A stretch of DNA of 5,571 bases from Deltaproteobacteria bacterium (GCA_019312705.1 JAFDCW010000358.1:1-5571); one strand, 5' to 3'; positions 1 to 5,478 are shown, numbered from the stretch's first letter. Notes: a model not told the origin generated them from the sequence alone. A program made the numbers and translations.

Positions 1-33
1 GACCGGCGGATGGACGACGAGCACGCGCGCCAT
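1..33 (-). CDS. Start of a divergent gene, truncated by the window edge (partial)
   Basis: On the minus strand an ATG at 33-31 opens a frame reading MARVLVVHPPV up to the window edge. Ten of its eleven codons end in G or C, as expected for a gene in this genome. A hydrophobic beta-strand right after the start (RVLVVHPP) is typical of Rossmann-like or receiver-like folds and of B12-binding radical SAM proteins, but eleven residues cannot decide the family. The upstream sequence (GGGCGAG on the minus strand) is only a weak ribosome binding site. If real, the gene is divergent from the iron-sulfur gene at 128 and shares its promoter region. No function is assigned. Confidence 0.4.
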   Translation of the reverse strand, partial: MARVLVVHPPV

Positions 34-113
34 GGCTCGCCCATCATAGCGGGTTCTCAGCTTCGCGTCGGACAGGTCTTGTCACTGCCCTCCCTCGGCT
101 GCAGGCTCTGCCC
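34..113. promoter_or_regulatory. Putative divergent intergenic promoter region
   Basis: These 80 bases separate the probable minus-strand start at 33 from the ribosome binding site at 114, so promoters for both directions should lie here. I found no convincing -35/-10 pair; TTGTCA at 79-84 has no good partner 17 bp downstream. A short imperfect dyad, GACAGGTCTTGTC at 71-83 (outer GACA/TGTC arms), could be an operator but is short enough to be chance. Confidence 0.3.
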
Positions 114-120
114 AGGAGGT
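114..120 (+). promoter_or_regulatory. Ribosome binding site that fixes the start at 128
   Basis: AGGAGGT is a perfect Shine-Dalgarno sequence placed 7 bases before the ATG at 128. An in-frame GTG at 119 overlaps the Shine-Dalgarno itself and therefore cannot be the real start. Confidence 0.85.
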
Positions 121-127
121 GCCGTCG

Positions 128-772
128 ATGGCCCGGGAACGAATCAGCACGTACGAGGGCAAGCACCTGACGATCACCTACGATCGGGCCCGCTGCATCC
201 ACGCTGCCGAGTGTGGCCGGGGCTCGAAGGTCCTCTTCGATGTGTCGAAGGACCCGTGGTGTGACCCCGACCTGGTGAGCGCCGACGAGGCTCGCCACAT
301 CGTCGAACGATGCCCGAGCGGGGCCCTCTCCTACGAAGCAAAAGGGGATGCCGAGGCCGAGGCCGTGCCGACGACGAACCGCGTCTCAGTCAACCCCCAT
401 GGTCCCCTCTACTTGCTCGGCGACATCGCCCTCGAGACGAAGGACGGCCCCGTCAAGATGACCCGGGTGGCTCTCTGCCGCTGCGGTGAGTCCGCCATCA
501 AGCCGTACTGCGACGGCAGCCACGACAGGGCGAAGTTTCGGGACGCGGGGCCCGTGAACAAGGACCCCGAGGGCGATGTGCCCGAGGCTGGAGTCCTCGT
601 GGTCGACCCGGCGTCCAACGGCCCTCTGCTTCTCCGCGGGCCCCACACGCTCTTCGCCGGGAGCGGTCGAGAGGCCCAGCGCGCCTCGAAAAACTTCTTG
701 TGCCGCTGCGGGCAGTCGAAGAACAAGCCATACTGCGACGGCTCCCATAAAGCCGCCGGGTTCACTGGCTGA
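128..772 (+). CDS. Iron-sulfur protein: divergent 4Fe-4S ferredoxin domain plus two CDGSH domains
   Basis: This 214-residue soluble protein probably carries three Fe-S clusters and acts in cytoplasmic electron transfer or cluster handling. Residues about 1-75 match the divergent mono-cluster ferredoxin domain (Fer4_19 type): C23-X5-C29, then a WCDPD segment with C45, and the closing CPSGAL motif at C62. C45 sits where this family usually has a non-cysteine residue, so it is either an extra ligand or incidental. Two CDGSH domains follow. The first has C117, C119, C128 and H132 in CRCGESAIKPYCDGSH; the second has C192, C194, C203 and H207 in CRCGQSKNKPYCDGSH. Both keep the full CXCX8CX3H set that binds a 2Fe-2S cluster in this family. 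There is no signal peptide or membrane segment. The start is set by the Shine-Dalgarno at 114-120. The radical SAM gene begins 11 bases after the stop, so the two are probably co-transcribed. Domain calls are secure; the physiological partner is not known. Confidence 0.93.
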   Translation: MARERISTYEGKHLTITYDRARCIHAAECGRGSKVLFDVSKDPWCDPDLVSADEARHIVERCPSGALSYEAKGDAEAEAVPTTNRVSVNPHGPLYLLGDIALETKDGPVKMTRVALCRCGESAIKPYCDGSHDRAKFRDAGPVNKDPEGDVPEAGVLVVDPASNGPLLLRGPHTLFAGSGREAQRASKNFLCRCGQSKNKPYCDGSHKAAGFTG

Positions 773-783
773 TTCGACCCCCG

Positions 784-2505
784 ATGCTCACTGAAGAAGC
801 CCGCCAAGACGGCGTCGACGCCGACCGCCTGACGGAGCACGAGGAGGCGGCCCACGATAAGCGCAACTGGGTTCGGCTGACCTACGAGTGCAACGACCGC
901 TGCATCTTTTGTCTCGACTCCGACACCCACGACGGGGAGATGCGCGACCCCGAGGAGGTCAAGGCGCAGATCCTCGACGGACGGCGCAAAGGCGCGACGC
1001 GCCTCATCCTCTCCGGGGGGGAGCCGACGATCCACCCTCGCTTCGTAGACTTCGTGAAGCTCGGCCGCCTCGCCGGTTACGCGAAGGTGCAGACGGTGAC
1101 CAACGGCCGGATGTTCCGGTATCGGGAGTTCATCACCCGCGCAATCGACGCTGGCCTCGGTGAGATCACCTTTTCGATCCACGGCCCCAACGCTCGCATT
1201 CACGACGCCTTGGTCGGCGTGAAGGGGGCCTTCGACGAAGAGGTCGAAGGGCTGCGCCACGCCCTCGCGGACGGCCGGGTCATCGTCAACATCGACGTCT
1301 GCGTAAACCGCGGCAACGTGTTGGTGCTGCCCGAAATCATCGAGACCTTCGTCGCCATGGGAGTGCGCGAGTACGACCTCTTGCACGTCATCCCCTTCGG
1401 CCGGGCCTGGAGGGAGGGCCAAAATACGCTCTTCTACGACCTCGCCGAGGCTGCGCCGTCGCTGCAGAAGGCGTTCGCCCACTCCCGCGAGCCCGGCATG
1501 CACATCTGGCTCAACCGCTTCCCGCCGGAGCACTGCGAGGGCTTCGAGGACCTCATCCAGGACCCCTACAAGCTGAACGACGAGGTCCGCGGCCGGCGCG
1601 ACGAGTACGAAGGCCTCCTGACTCTTGGCGCGCCCCTCGACTGCCGCGAGCCTACCCGGTGCGGCTACTGCTACCTGCGCCGGCTCTGCGACACCCTCGA
1701 CGAGGTTCGCGAGACCGTGCATGACGAGCGCTTCGACGCGGTGCGCGTCGACGTGGGCTGGGAGGCGACCCTCGGCCCCGTCTTCGGCGGAGACCCGGCG
1801 AGCGCGCGTAAGGTCCGCCTTCCCCTGGCGAAGGGGTCGACGCCCCTGCCGATCGTTCCCCCCGCCGAGCGCGCCCGCCGTGGCGGCGCCGAATTGGTGA
1901 TCGTCGTCGCAGAGACCGTGCCCCGCGCCCTCGAGGCCGCGGGCCCCTTCGCCGCCGCCATGAGCATCGAGCTCGAGCTCGATGACTACACCGGCGTGGC
2001 GGACCGTCTCGGTTCTTTCGACGTGGTCCGTGCGGTCGCCCGGGATGTCGCCCAGGCCGAGGCGCTGCTCGCTGAAGAGACCTCGTTCGAGGTCGTCGTC
2101 CTGCTGACGAAGGAAACGGCGGCTTGGGTTCTTTCTTTGCCAACCGTCCCCGAGCGCTTGGTCGTGCGACAGCCGACCTATGACCGCCTCAGTACGGCCG
2201 GGGAACGGGACGCGGACCTGCCGGCGTTCTTCGACGCCCTCGACCGTCGCGTGCCCGTCGAAGACGTGCCGCCCTGCATTGCCGGACGGTCGCCGCGGCC
2301 GCGCCCGCGCACCCTCGACACCGCAATGTTGCGCCCTGATGGACAGCTCGAAGTTTTTCGCTACGCGAAGCGGTTCATTCGGGACGGCTACTACGTACAG
2401 TCCCTCCGGTGTAGGCAATGTCGGTTTGAGGACGCCTGCGATGGCCTGCACATCAATCAGGTTCGCGCCCACGGTTTCGGCTGGATGACGCCCCTCAGCG
2501 ACTGA
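784..2505 (+). CDS. Radical SAM enzyme with two downstream auxiliary-cluster-like cysteine modules
   Basis: This 573-residue cytoplasmic protein is a radical SAM enzyme, which uses a 4Fe-4S cluster and S-adenosylmethionine to make a 5'-deoxyadenosyl radical; its substrate is unknown. The cluster motif is C36-X3-C40-X2-C43 (CNDRCIFC). The SAM-binding SGGEPT follows at 77-82, then VTNGR at 105-109 and the FSIHG...HDALVG...GAF stretch at 130-150 seen in MoaA/PqqE-like members. Beyond the barrel are two cysteine modules. The first holds C251, C287, C293, C296 and C302 (RCGYCYLRRLC). The second holds C498, C543, C546 and C552 (RCRQCRFEDACDG). They resemble SPASM/twitch auxiliary Fe-S sites but do not match the classic SPASM spacing. 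The ATG at 784 has no clear Shine-Dalgarno, and no in-frame ATG or GTG lies between it and the cluster motif, so re-initiation after the upstream stop is likely. No precursor peptide gene is visible nearby, so a peptide-maturation role is unproven. Confidence 0.92.
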   Translation: MLTEEARQDGVDADRLTEHEEAAHDKRNWVRLTYECNDRCIFCLDSDTHDGEMRDPEEVKAQILDGRRKGATRLILSGGEPTIHPRFVDFVKLGRLAGYAKVQTVTNGRMFRYREFITRAIDAGLGEITFSIHGPNARIHDALVGVKGAFDEEVEGLRHALADGRVIVNIDVCVNRGNVLVLPEIIETFVAMGVREYDLLHVIPFGRAWREGQNTLFYDLAEAAPSLQKAFAHSREPGMHIWLNRFPPEHCEGFEDLIQDPYKLNDEVRGRRDEYEGLLTLGAPLDCREPTRCGYCYLRRLCDTLDEVRETVHDERFDAVRVDVGWEATLGPVFGGDPASARKVRLPLAKGSTPLPIVPPAERARRGGAELVIVVAETVPRALEAAGPFAAAMSIELELDDYTGVADRLGSFDVVRAVARDVAQAEALLAEETSFEVVVLLTKETAAWVLSLPTVPERLVVRQPTYDRLSTAGERDADLPAFFDALDRRVPVEDVPPCIAGRSPRPRPRTLDTAMLRPDGQLEVFRYAKRFIRDGYYVQSLRCRQCRFEDACDGLHINQVRAHGFGWMTPLSD

Positions 2506-2510
2506 TTCGA

Positions 2511-2524
2511 GTCGCCGCGGCGAC
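2511..2524. repeat. Perfect 14-bp palindrome just after the radical SAM stop
   Basis: GTCGCCGCGGCGAC reads identically on both strands and begins 6 bases after the stop codon. With no spare loop and no T-run behind it, it is a poor intrinsic terminator. It could be a protein-binding dyad, or a chance GC palindrome. Confidence 0.4.
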
Positions 2525-2551
2525 CCCCAGGCGGCCCGAGGGTCCGAGACT

Positions 2552-2580
2552 TTGCCTTCCGGCCCCGCGCGGGGCAAAAT
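2552..2580 (+). promoter_or_regulatory. Candidate sigma-70-type promoter with a palindrome in its spacer
   Basis: TTGCCT (2552-2557, 4/6 to TTGACA) and CAAAAT (2575-2580, 4/6 to TATAAT) are separated by exactly 17 bases, 50 bases upstream of the lipoprotein start. The spacer is nearly filled by the perfect palindrome GCCCCGCGCGGGGC (2562-2575), whose last base is the first base of the -10 box. This arrangement would suit an operator or a topology-sensitive promoter. Both boxes are imperfect and the call rests on spacing and position. Confidence 0.35.
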
Positions 2581-2617
2581 GTCACCGTACGGCGGTGTTG
2601 GGGATGGCACCTCCGTC

Positions 2618-2622
2618 AGGAG
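2618..2622 (+). promoter_or_regulatory. Ribosome binding site that sets the lipoprotein start at 2630
   Basis: AGGAG lies 7 bases before the ATG at 2630. It favours this start over an in-frame TTG at 2552 and the ATG at 2579. Only the 2630 start places a signal peptide at the N-terminus. Confidence 0.8.
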
Positions 2623-2629
2623 CCTGGCA

Positions 2630-4402
2630 ATGCGATTTTCGATCTACGCGATCGGTACCACCCTCTTGATAGCGCTCTCGTCTCTCGGTTGCGGGAGCAA
2701 GACCACGCTTTCGGTCAACCCCCCCCGGGACAGCGGCGTGCCCCCCCGGGATTCCGAGCCCGACGCCAGGGACGCCGAGCCCGACGTCCCCCCGCGCATG
2801 GATCTCACCGTCGATTGTCCGCGTCGCGACCAATATACGACCGTGCTCTTGCCCATCGCGTTTTCGGCGACGGTCGACTCGACCAGCCCCATCACTCGCT
2901 CCGGCTGGACGCTCACCTCGGCCCCCGCGGGCTCCACCAGCACGAACATGCCCGAATCCGGGCTGAGCACGGCCATCACACCGGACGCGGTCGGCGATTA
3001 CCTCCTGACGCTCCGGGTCGAAAACGCAGAAGGCCTGGGCGGAAGCTGTGAGGTCGTCGTGCATTCGATCGTCGGACCGCCGGTCGCCATCTGCCCCGAA
3101 GAACCCCTGACGACCATGATCAACGAACCCCTCGAGGTCGTTGGTGATGCGTTCGATGATGTGGGCGTTGTCAGCCAGGAGTGGCGCCTCGAATCCGGCC
3201 CGGGAAGGGCCGTTCTGGATCCGGTCGACACCCTGGTGACGACATTCTTCGCCCGGGAGCCAGGCGACTACGTCGTGAGCCTCACTGTCATCGATACCGA
3301 GATGGCGACCGACACCTGCACGGTGCCCATCCGCGTCACGGCGCCGCCGCGGGTCTTCTGCCCGATGTCGCCGATCATGACTCCGACTCGCCAGCCCCTC
3401 GACATCACCGCCAGGGCCGAGGACGACACCCGCAGGCTCACCGTCGCCTGGGAGCTCGTCAATCGCCCGGACATGAGCGCGACGACCCTGGACCCGACTG
3501 ACGCCATGACCACGCGCATGACCCCGGACCGGCAGGGCCGATACCGCGTGCGTTTCACCGCCACCGATTCCGACGGGCTGACGGCCAGCTGCGAGGTCGA
3601 AGTCATCGGCACCCCGACGCCGCCCGAGTGCATGGATACGATCGTCGACACCACCCCGCTGACGGAGACGACCATCACCGCCAACGGAGTCGACGACGGG
3701 ACGATCCTCGGATGGCGCTGGACCCTCACCCGTCTTCAGGAGGGCTCCGCGGCGCGGGCGCCGCGGCCCGCGAACGAGATGACCACCTTCTTCACCCCCG
3801 ACATCGTCGGCGAGTATTTGCTCGGGCTTCAGATCGTGGATGACGACCGGGAGACGGCGACCTGCCAGTACACCGTCCGGGCGGTCGCGACCGAGGGCCT
3901 GCGCATCGAGATCAACTGGGATACGAACGGCACCGACATGGATACGCACCTGCTCCGTCCGCTCCCCGAGGGCACGAGCTGGTTTAATGACAACGATTGC
4001 TACTACGCGAACTGCAACGATGAGTCGGGGGCCGTCCTCGAGTGGGGCAATCCCGGCCTCGAAGACAACCCGCGTCTCGATCTCGACGATACCGGAGGCT
4101 TCGGTCCCGAGAACATCAACGTCGACGAACCCCAGCCGGGAATCTACCGGGTCGGGGTGCACGCGTTCAGGGGCAATGGTCGCGTCACGGTCCGCATCTA
4201 CTGCGGCGGCTCGACGACGATGCCGCGCCAGTCCTTTGGCCCGACGTTACTGCGCGGCAGCGGGGGGCCGCGGCCGAACGACTTCTGGCGCGTCGCGGAT
4301 GTCGAAGTGACGGCCGCCGGGACCTGCCGCATCACCGAGCTCTTGAGCCCGGCTGGCCGGCCGGACATACAGGGCGATGAAGACGCGCGAGCGCGGCGCT
4401 GA
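2630..4402 (+). CDS. Cell-surface or periplasmic lipoprotein with four PKD/Ig-like domains and a YfaP-like C-terminal domain
   Basis: This 590-residue protein begins with a short lipoprotein signal (MRFS, hydrophobic core at about 5-16, then SSLGC), making C21 the lipidated cysteine. Residues 22-58 are a Pro/Asp/Arg-rich linker with repeated PPRDS. Four tandem beta-sandwich domains of about 90 residues follow, each opening and closing with a cysteine that probably form a disulfide: C63-C140, C155-C230, C244-C321 and C334-C412. Each has a conserved Trp (W93, W185, W274, W364) and a GDY/GRY/GEY strand motif near its end, as in PKD/Ig-like folds. Residues about 423-527 form a distinct beta domain: INWDTNGTDMDTHL, then LDDTGGFGPENI, then GIYRVGVHAF. 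It resembles YfaP/DUF2135-like domains, and its clustered Asp residues could bind calcium. Four further cysteines (C457, C462, C525, C566) lie in this part. A role in surface structure or adhesion is inferred from architecture only. No catalytic motif is visible. It probably has its own promoter. Confidence 0.85.
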   Translation: MRFSIYAIGTTLLIALSSLGCGSKTTLSVNPPRDSGVPPRDSEPDARDAEPDVPPRMDLTVDCPRRDQYTTVLLPIAFSATVDSTSPITRSGWTLTSAPAGSTSTNMPESGLSTAITPDAVGDYLLTLRVENAEGLGGSCEVVVHSIVGPPVAICPEEPLTTMINEPLEVVGDAFDDVGVVSQEWRLESGPGRAVLDPVDTLVTTFFAREPGDYVVSLTVIDTEMATDTCTVPIRVTAPPRVFCPMSPIMTPTRQPLDITARAEDDTRRLTVAWELVNRPDMSATTLDPTDAMTTRMTPDRQGRYRVRFTATDSDGLTASCEVEVIGTPTPPECMDTIVDTTPLTETTITANGVDDGTILGWRWTLTRLQEGSAARAPRPANEMTTFFTPDIVGEYLLGLQIVDDDRETATCQYTVRAVATEGLRIEINWDTNGTDMDTHLLRPLPEGTSWFNDNDCYYANCNDESGAVLEWGNPGLEDNPRLDLDDTGGFGPENINVDEPQPGIYRVGVHAFRGNGRVTVRIYCGGSTTMPRQSFGPTLLRGSGGPRPNDFWRVADVEVTAAGTCRITELLSPAGRPDIQGDEDARARR

Positions 4403-4406
4403 GCGG

Positions 4407-4436
4407 CGGCGTGACTGAACGCGTTTGAGCACGCCG
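4407..4436 (+). terminator. Weak terminator-like hairpin after the lipoprotein gene
   Basis: CGGCGTG (4407-4413) and CACGCCG (4430-4436) form a 7-bp GC-rich stem with a 16-base loop, five bases after the lipoprotein stop. Only three T residues follow (4442-4444), so intrinsic termination would be inefficient. The stem also falls within the tandem repeat and may be incidental. Confidence 0.25.
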
Positions 4437-4482
4437 ACGCGTTTGAGCGCGATGACAGCGTGATTGAACACGGTTAAGCGCG
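4411..4482 (+). repeat. Degenerate tandem repeat with a 49-bp period
   Basis: The 23 bases at 4411-4433 (beginning GTGACTGAACGCG) recur at 4460-4482 (beginning GTGATTGAACACG) with 18 of 23 identical. A third partial copy of the core ACGCGTTTGAGC lies between them at 4437-4448. The repeat starts 8 bases after the lipoprotein stop and ends 5 bases before the inverted duplication. Its function is unknown. Confidence 0.6.
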
Positions 4483-4487
4483 AAGAC

Positions 4488-4637
4488 GGCGCGGGCGGGG
4501 GTGCCTCCAGCTCCAGGGGCTTTGTTACGCAGTAAGCGGAGTTGGCGCTGTGCGTGGCGGGGATGGTGTCGCGGGTACCGGGTCTCGCTCGGGGGCCGGA
4601 CGCTTTTACTTCCGCTGGAGGCACCCCCACCCACGCC
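4488..4637 (+). mobile_element. MITE-like 150-bp element, copy A
   Basis: The unit is bounded by 24-bp terminal inverted repeats at 4488-4511 and 4614-4637. The inner 15 bp (GGGGGTGCCTCCAGC and its complement) are perfect and the outer 9 bp carry two mismatches. It contains no gene. Its inner 132 bp (4497-4628) is about 89% identical to copy B in inverse orientation, without gaps. No target-site duplication is evident, so mobility is inferred from structure only. Its terminal repeats can form a local hairpin, or the whole unit can pair with copy B. Confidence 0.6.
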
Positions 4638-4666
4638 CAATGGACCCATTACGGGCGAACTTCGGC

Positions 4667-4699
4667 TGAGATGGTGGTCTCGGGGGACCTTGTTGGTGG
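4667..4699 (+). repeat. Conserved 33-bp block, left arm
   Basis: This block (TGAGATGGTGGTCTCGGGGG and 13 more bases) is identical to the complement of 5213-5245. It lies exactly 29 bases inside copy A, and its partner lies exactly 29 bases inside copy B, although those two 29-base spacers share only about 11 bases. Confidence 0.85.
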
Positions 4700-4731
4700 G
4701 GGTACTAGCCGGGGATCATCGGCCTCGCCGC

Positions 4732-4756
4732 CGGGTCGTCTGCTCCGCTCCTAACT
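4732..4756 (+). repeat. Conserved 25-bp block, left arm
   Basis: The block CGGGTCGTCTGCTCCGCTCC plus TAACT is a perfect inverted copy of 5156-5180. Sequence on both sides diverges sharply. Its function is unknown. Confidence 0.85.
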
Positions 4757-4872
4757 TACGCAGACACCGGCGGGATGCAGCGACGACGGAGGATCATTCC
4801 GTACCGCATGGCGTGCGTGACCACGATCGGGCCTACGCAGCCACCCCACCGGCGAGCCCTCATTTGGCACAG

Positions 4873-4929
4873 TGCTCCCTGCCATTGAGTTGAGGATGAG
4901 CACGACGTTCCCGCCGTTGGCAGGGAGCA
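4873..4929 (+). other. Central stem-loop inside the inverted duplication
   Basis: TGCTCCCTGCC (4873-4883) and GGCAGGGAGCA (4919-4929) form a perfect 11-bp stem with a 35-base loop. The hairpin lies in the unique centre but is off the symmetry axis of the large inverted repeat (about 4956), so it is a separate structure. No T-run follows on either strand, so it is not a standard terminator. Confidence 0.6.
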
Positions 4930-5155
4930 AAGGACTCTCATCGCCGATTTGAAAGAGAGCTGGTCCAGGGGGCCGGGCGCACCTGAGCGAAGCGCGCTCC
5001 CCACCGAGCCCGCATCGCGAGATCAAAGGCATCACCCTCGGCTATCTACAGAGGTCCCGGTGGCGGGGCGGCTGCGGAGGCCCGATCGTGATCACGTCCG
5101 CCATGCCGCACCGAGCTCGCAACCGTCTCCGCGACCATCCTCCGGCAACTGCGAC

Positions 5156-5180
5156 AGTTAGGAGCGGAGCAGACGACCCG
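5156..5180 (-). repeat. Conserved 25-bp block, right arm
   Basis: Perfect inverted partner of 4732-4756, in the same register as every other block of the duplication. Confidence 0.85.
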
Positions 5181-5212
5181 CCGCCGGGACCGGCCATCCA
5201 CATCTCACACCA

Positions 5213-5245
5213 CCACCAACAAGGTCCCCCGAGACCACCATCTCA
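5213..5245 (-). repeat. Conserved 33-bp block, right arm
   Basis: Perfect inverted partner of 4667-4699, separated from copy B by 29 bases. Confidence 0.85.
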
Positions 5246-5274
5246 AGAACAGTTGGCTCTACTCAGGAATATCA

Positions 5275-5424
5275 GGCGTGCTTGGGGGTGCCTCCAGCGG
5301 AAGTAAAAGCGTCCGGCCCCGGGGCCCCCTCTGGCACCCGCGACATCTGCCCCGCCCCTCACAGCGCCAACTCCGCTCACTGCGTAACAAAGCCCCTGGA
5401 GCTGGAGGCACCCCCAAGCACGCC
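5275..5424 (-). mobile_element. MITE-like 150-bp element, copy B (inverted)
   Basis: The terminal inverted repeats at 5275-5298 and 5401-5424 are perfect over 24 bp (outer GGCGTGCTT, inner GGGGGTGCCTCCAGC). The unit has the same 150-bp length as copy A and lies in opposite orientation, with 637 bp between them. Its perfect termini suggest it is closer to the ancestral or active form than copy A. The most diverged part between copies is a GC-rich stretch at 5322-5331, matching 4581-4590. It contains no gene and no clear target-site duplication. Confidence 0.6.
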
Positions 5425-5478
5425 GTCATCCCAGAACAAATCCCTACCGCTCATGCAAAGCGTCGCTCGGCCCGCCGC

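Larger units (their letters stand above)
4488..5424. repeat. Large imperfect inverted duplication (arms about 380 bp) around a unique centre
   Basis: Every base k from 4488 to about 4864 aligns with the complement of base 9912-k (5048-5424), and the register never shifts. A hand count over 4491-4860 gives 284 of 370 matches (about 77%) with no gap. Conserved blocks are 4497-4533, 4592-4629, 4667-4699, 4732-4756 and 4822-4834. Between them identity drops to 30-60% over 20-30 bases, for example at 4638-4666 and 4771-4800. Homology collapses abruptly near 4865/5047, leaving about 183 unique bases in the centre. A few bases outside (4485-4487 against 5425-5427) also match. It lies between convergent genes. 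It could be a decayed inverted duplication, two copies of one mobile unit, or a large structured RNA or cruciform. Confidence 0.9.
4403..5478. other. Intergenic region of about 1.08 kb without a convincing gene
   Basis: This stretch lies between the lipoprotein stop and the probable minus-strand stop at 5479, so the flanking genes converge here. Open frames inside it are arginine- and proline-rich, lack ribosome binding sites, or start inside repeats. Instead it holds a degenerate tandem repeat, a large inverted duplication with nested terminal-repeat elements, and a central hairpin, each listed separately. Confidence 0.7.

Noticed and set aside
119..127. Upstream GTG start for the ferredoxin-CDGSH gene
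   Set aside because: It overlaps the perfect Shine-Dalgarno sequence that serves the ATG at 128.
769..2510. Identical CTGATTCGA overlapping the stop codons of both Fe-S genes (769-777 and 2502-2510)
   Set aside because: Nine bases including the stop codon, with different flanks; probably chance.
409..2610. A 733-codon open frame on the minus strand across both Fe-S genes
   Set aside because: It is antisense to two genes with clear catalytic motifs. Long shadow frames are common in GC-rich DNA, and its protein matches no recognisable motif.
2582..4162. A 526-codon open frame on the minus strand opposite the lipoprotein gene
   Set aside because: Same cause: it is rich in Arg, Gly and Asp and lacks any domain, whereas the plus strand has a signal peptide, four repeats and a good ribosome binding site.
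4501..4893. A 130-codon plus-strand frame in the left arm
   Set aside because: It starts with a GTG inside the terminal repeat of copy A, has no ribosome binding site, and is Arg/Pro-rich without motifs.
4748..5164. Integron attC-like site from TAAC and GTTA cores in the conserved 25-bp blocks
   Set aside because: The cores do not fit the RYYYAAC/GTTRRRY consensus and are about 400 bp apart, far longer than known attC sites.
4751..5306. Small open frames in the inner arms and centre (for example 4751-5035 minus and 5088-5306 plus)
   Set aside because: The arms are homologous as DNA, but the translated frames are not conserved at the residue level. One ends inside copy B. None has a ribosome binding site.
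4488..5424. Retron msr-msd region, since myxobacteria carry retrons with inverted repeats
   Set aside because: No reverse transcriptase is visible, and the only adjacent downstream reading frame is convergent and does not look like one.
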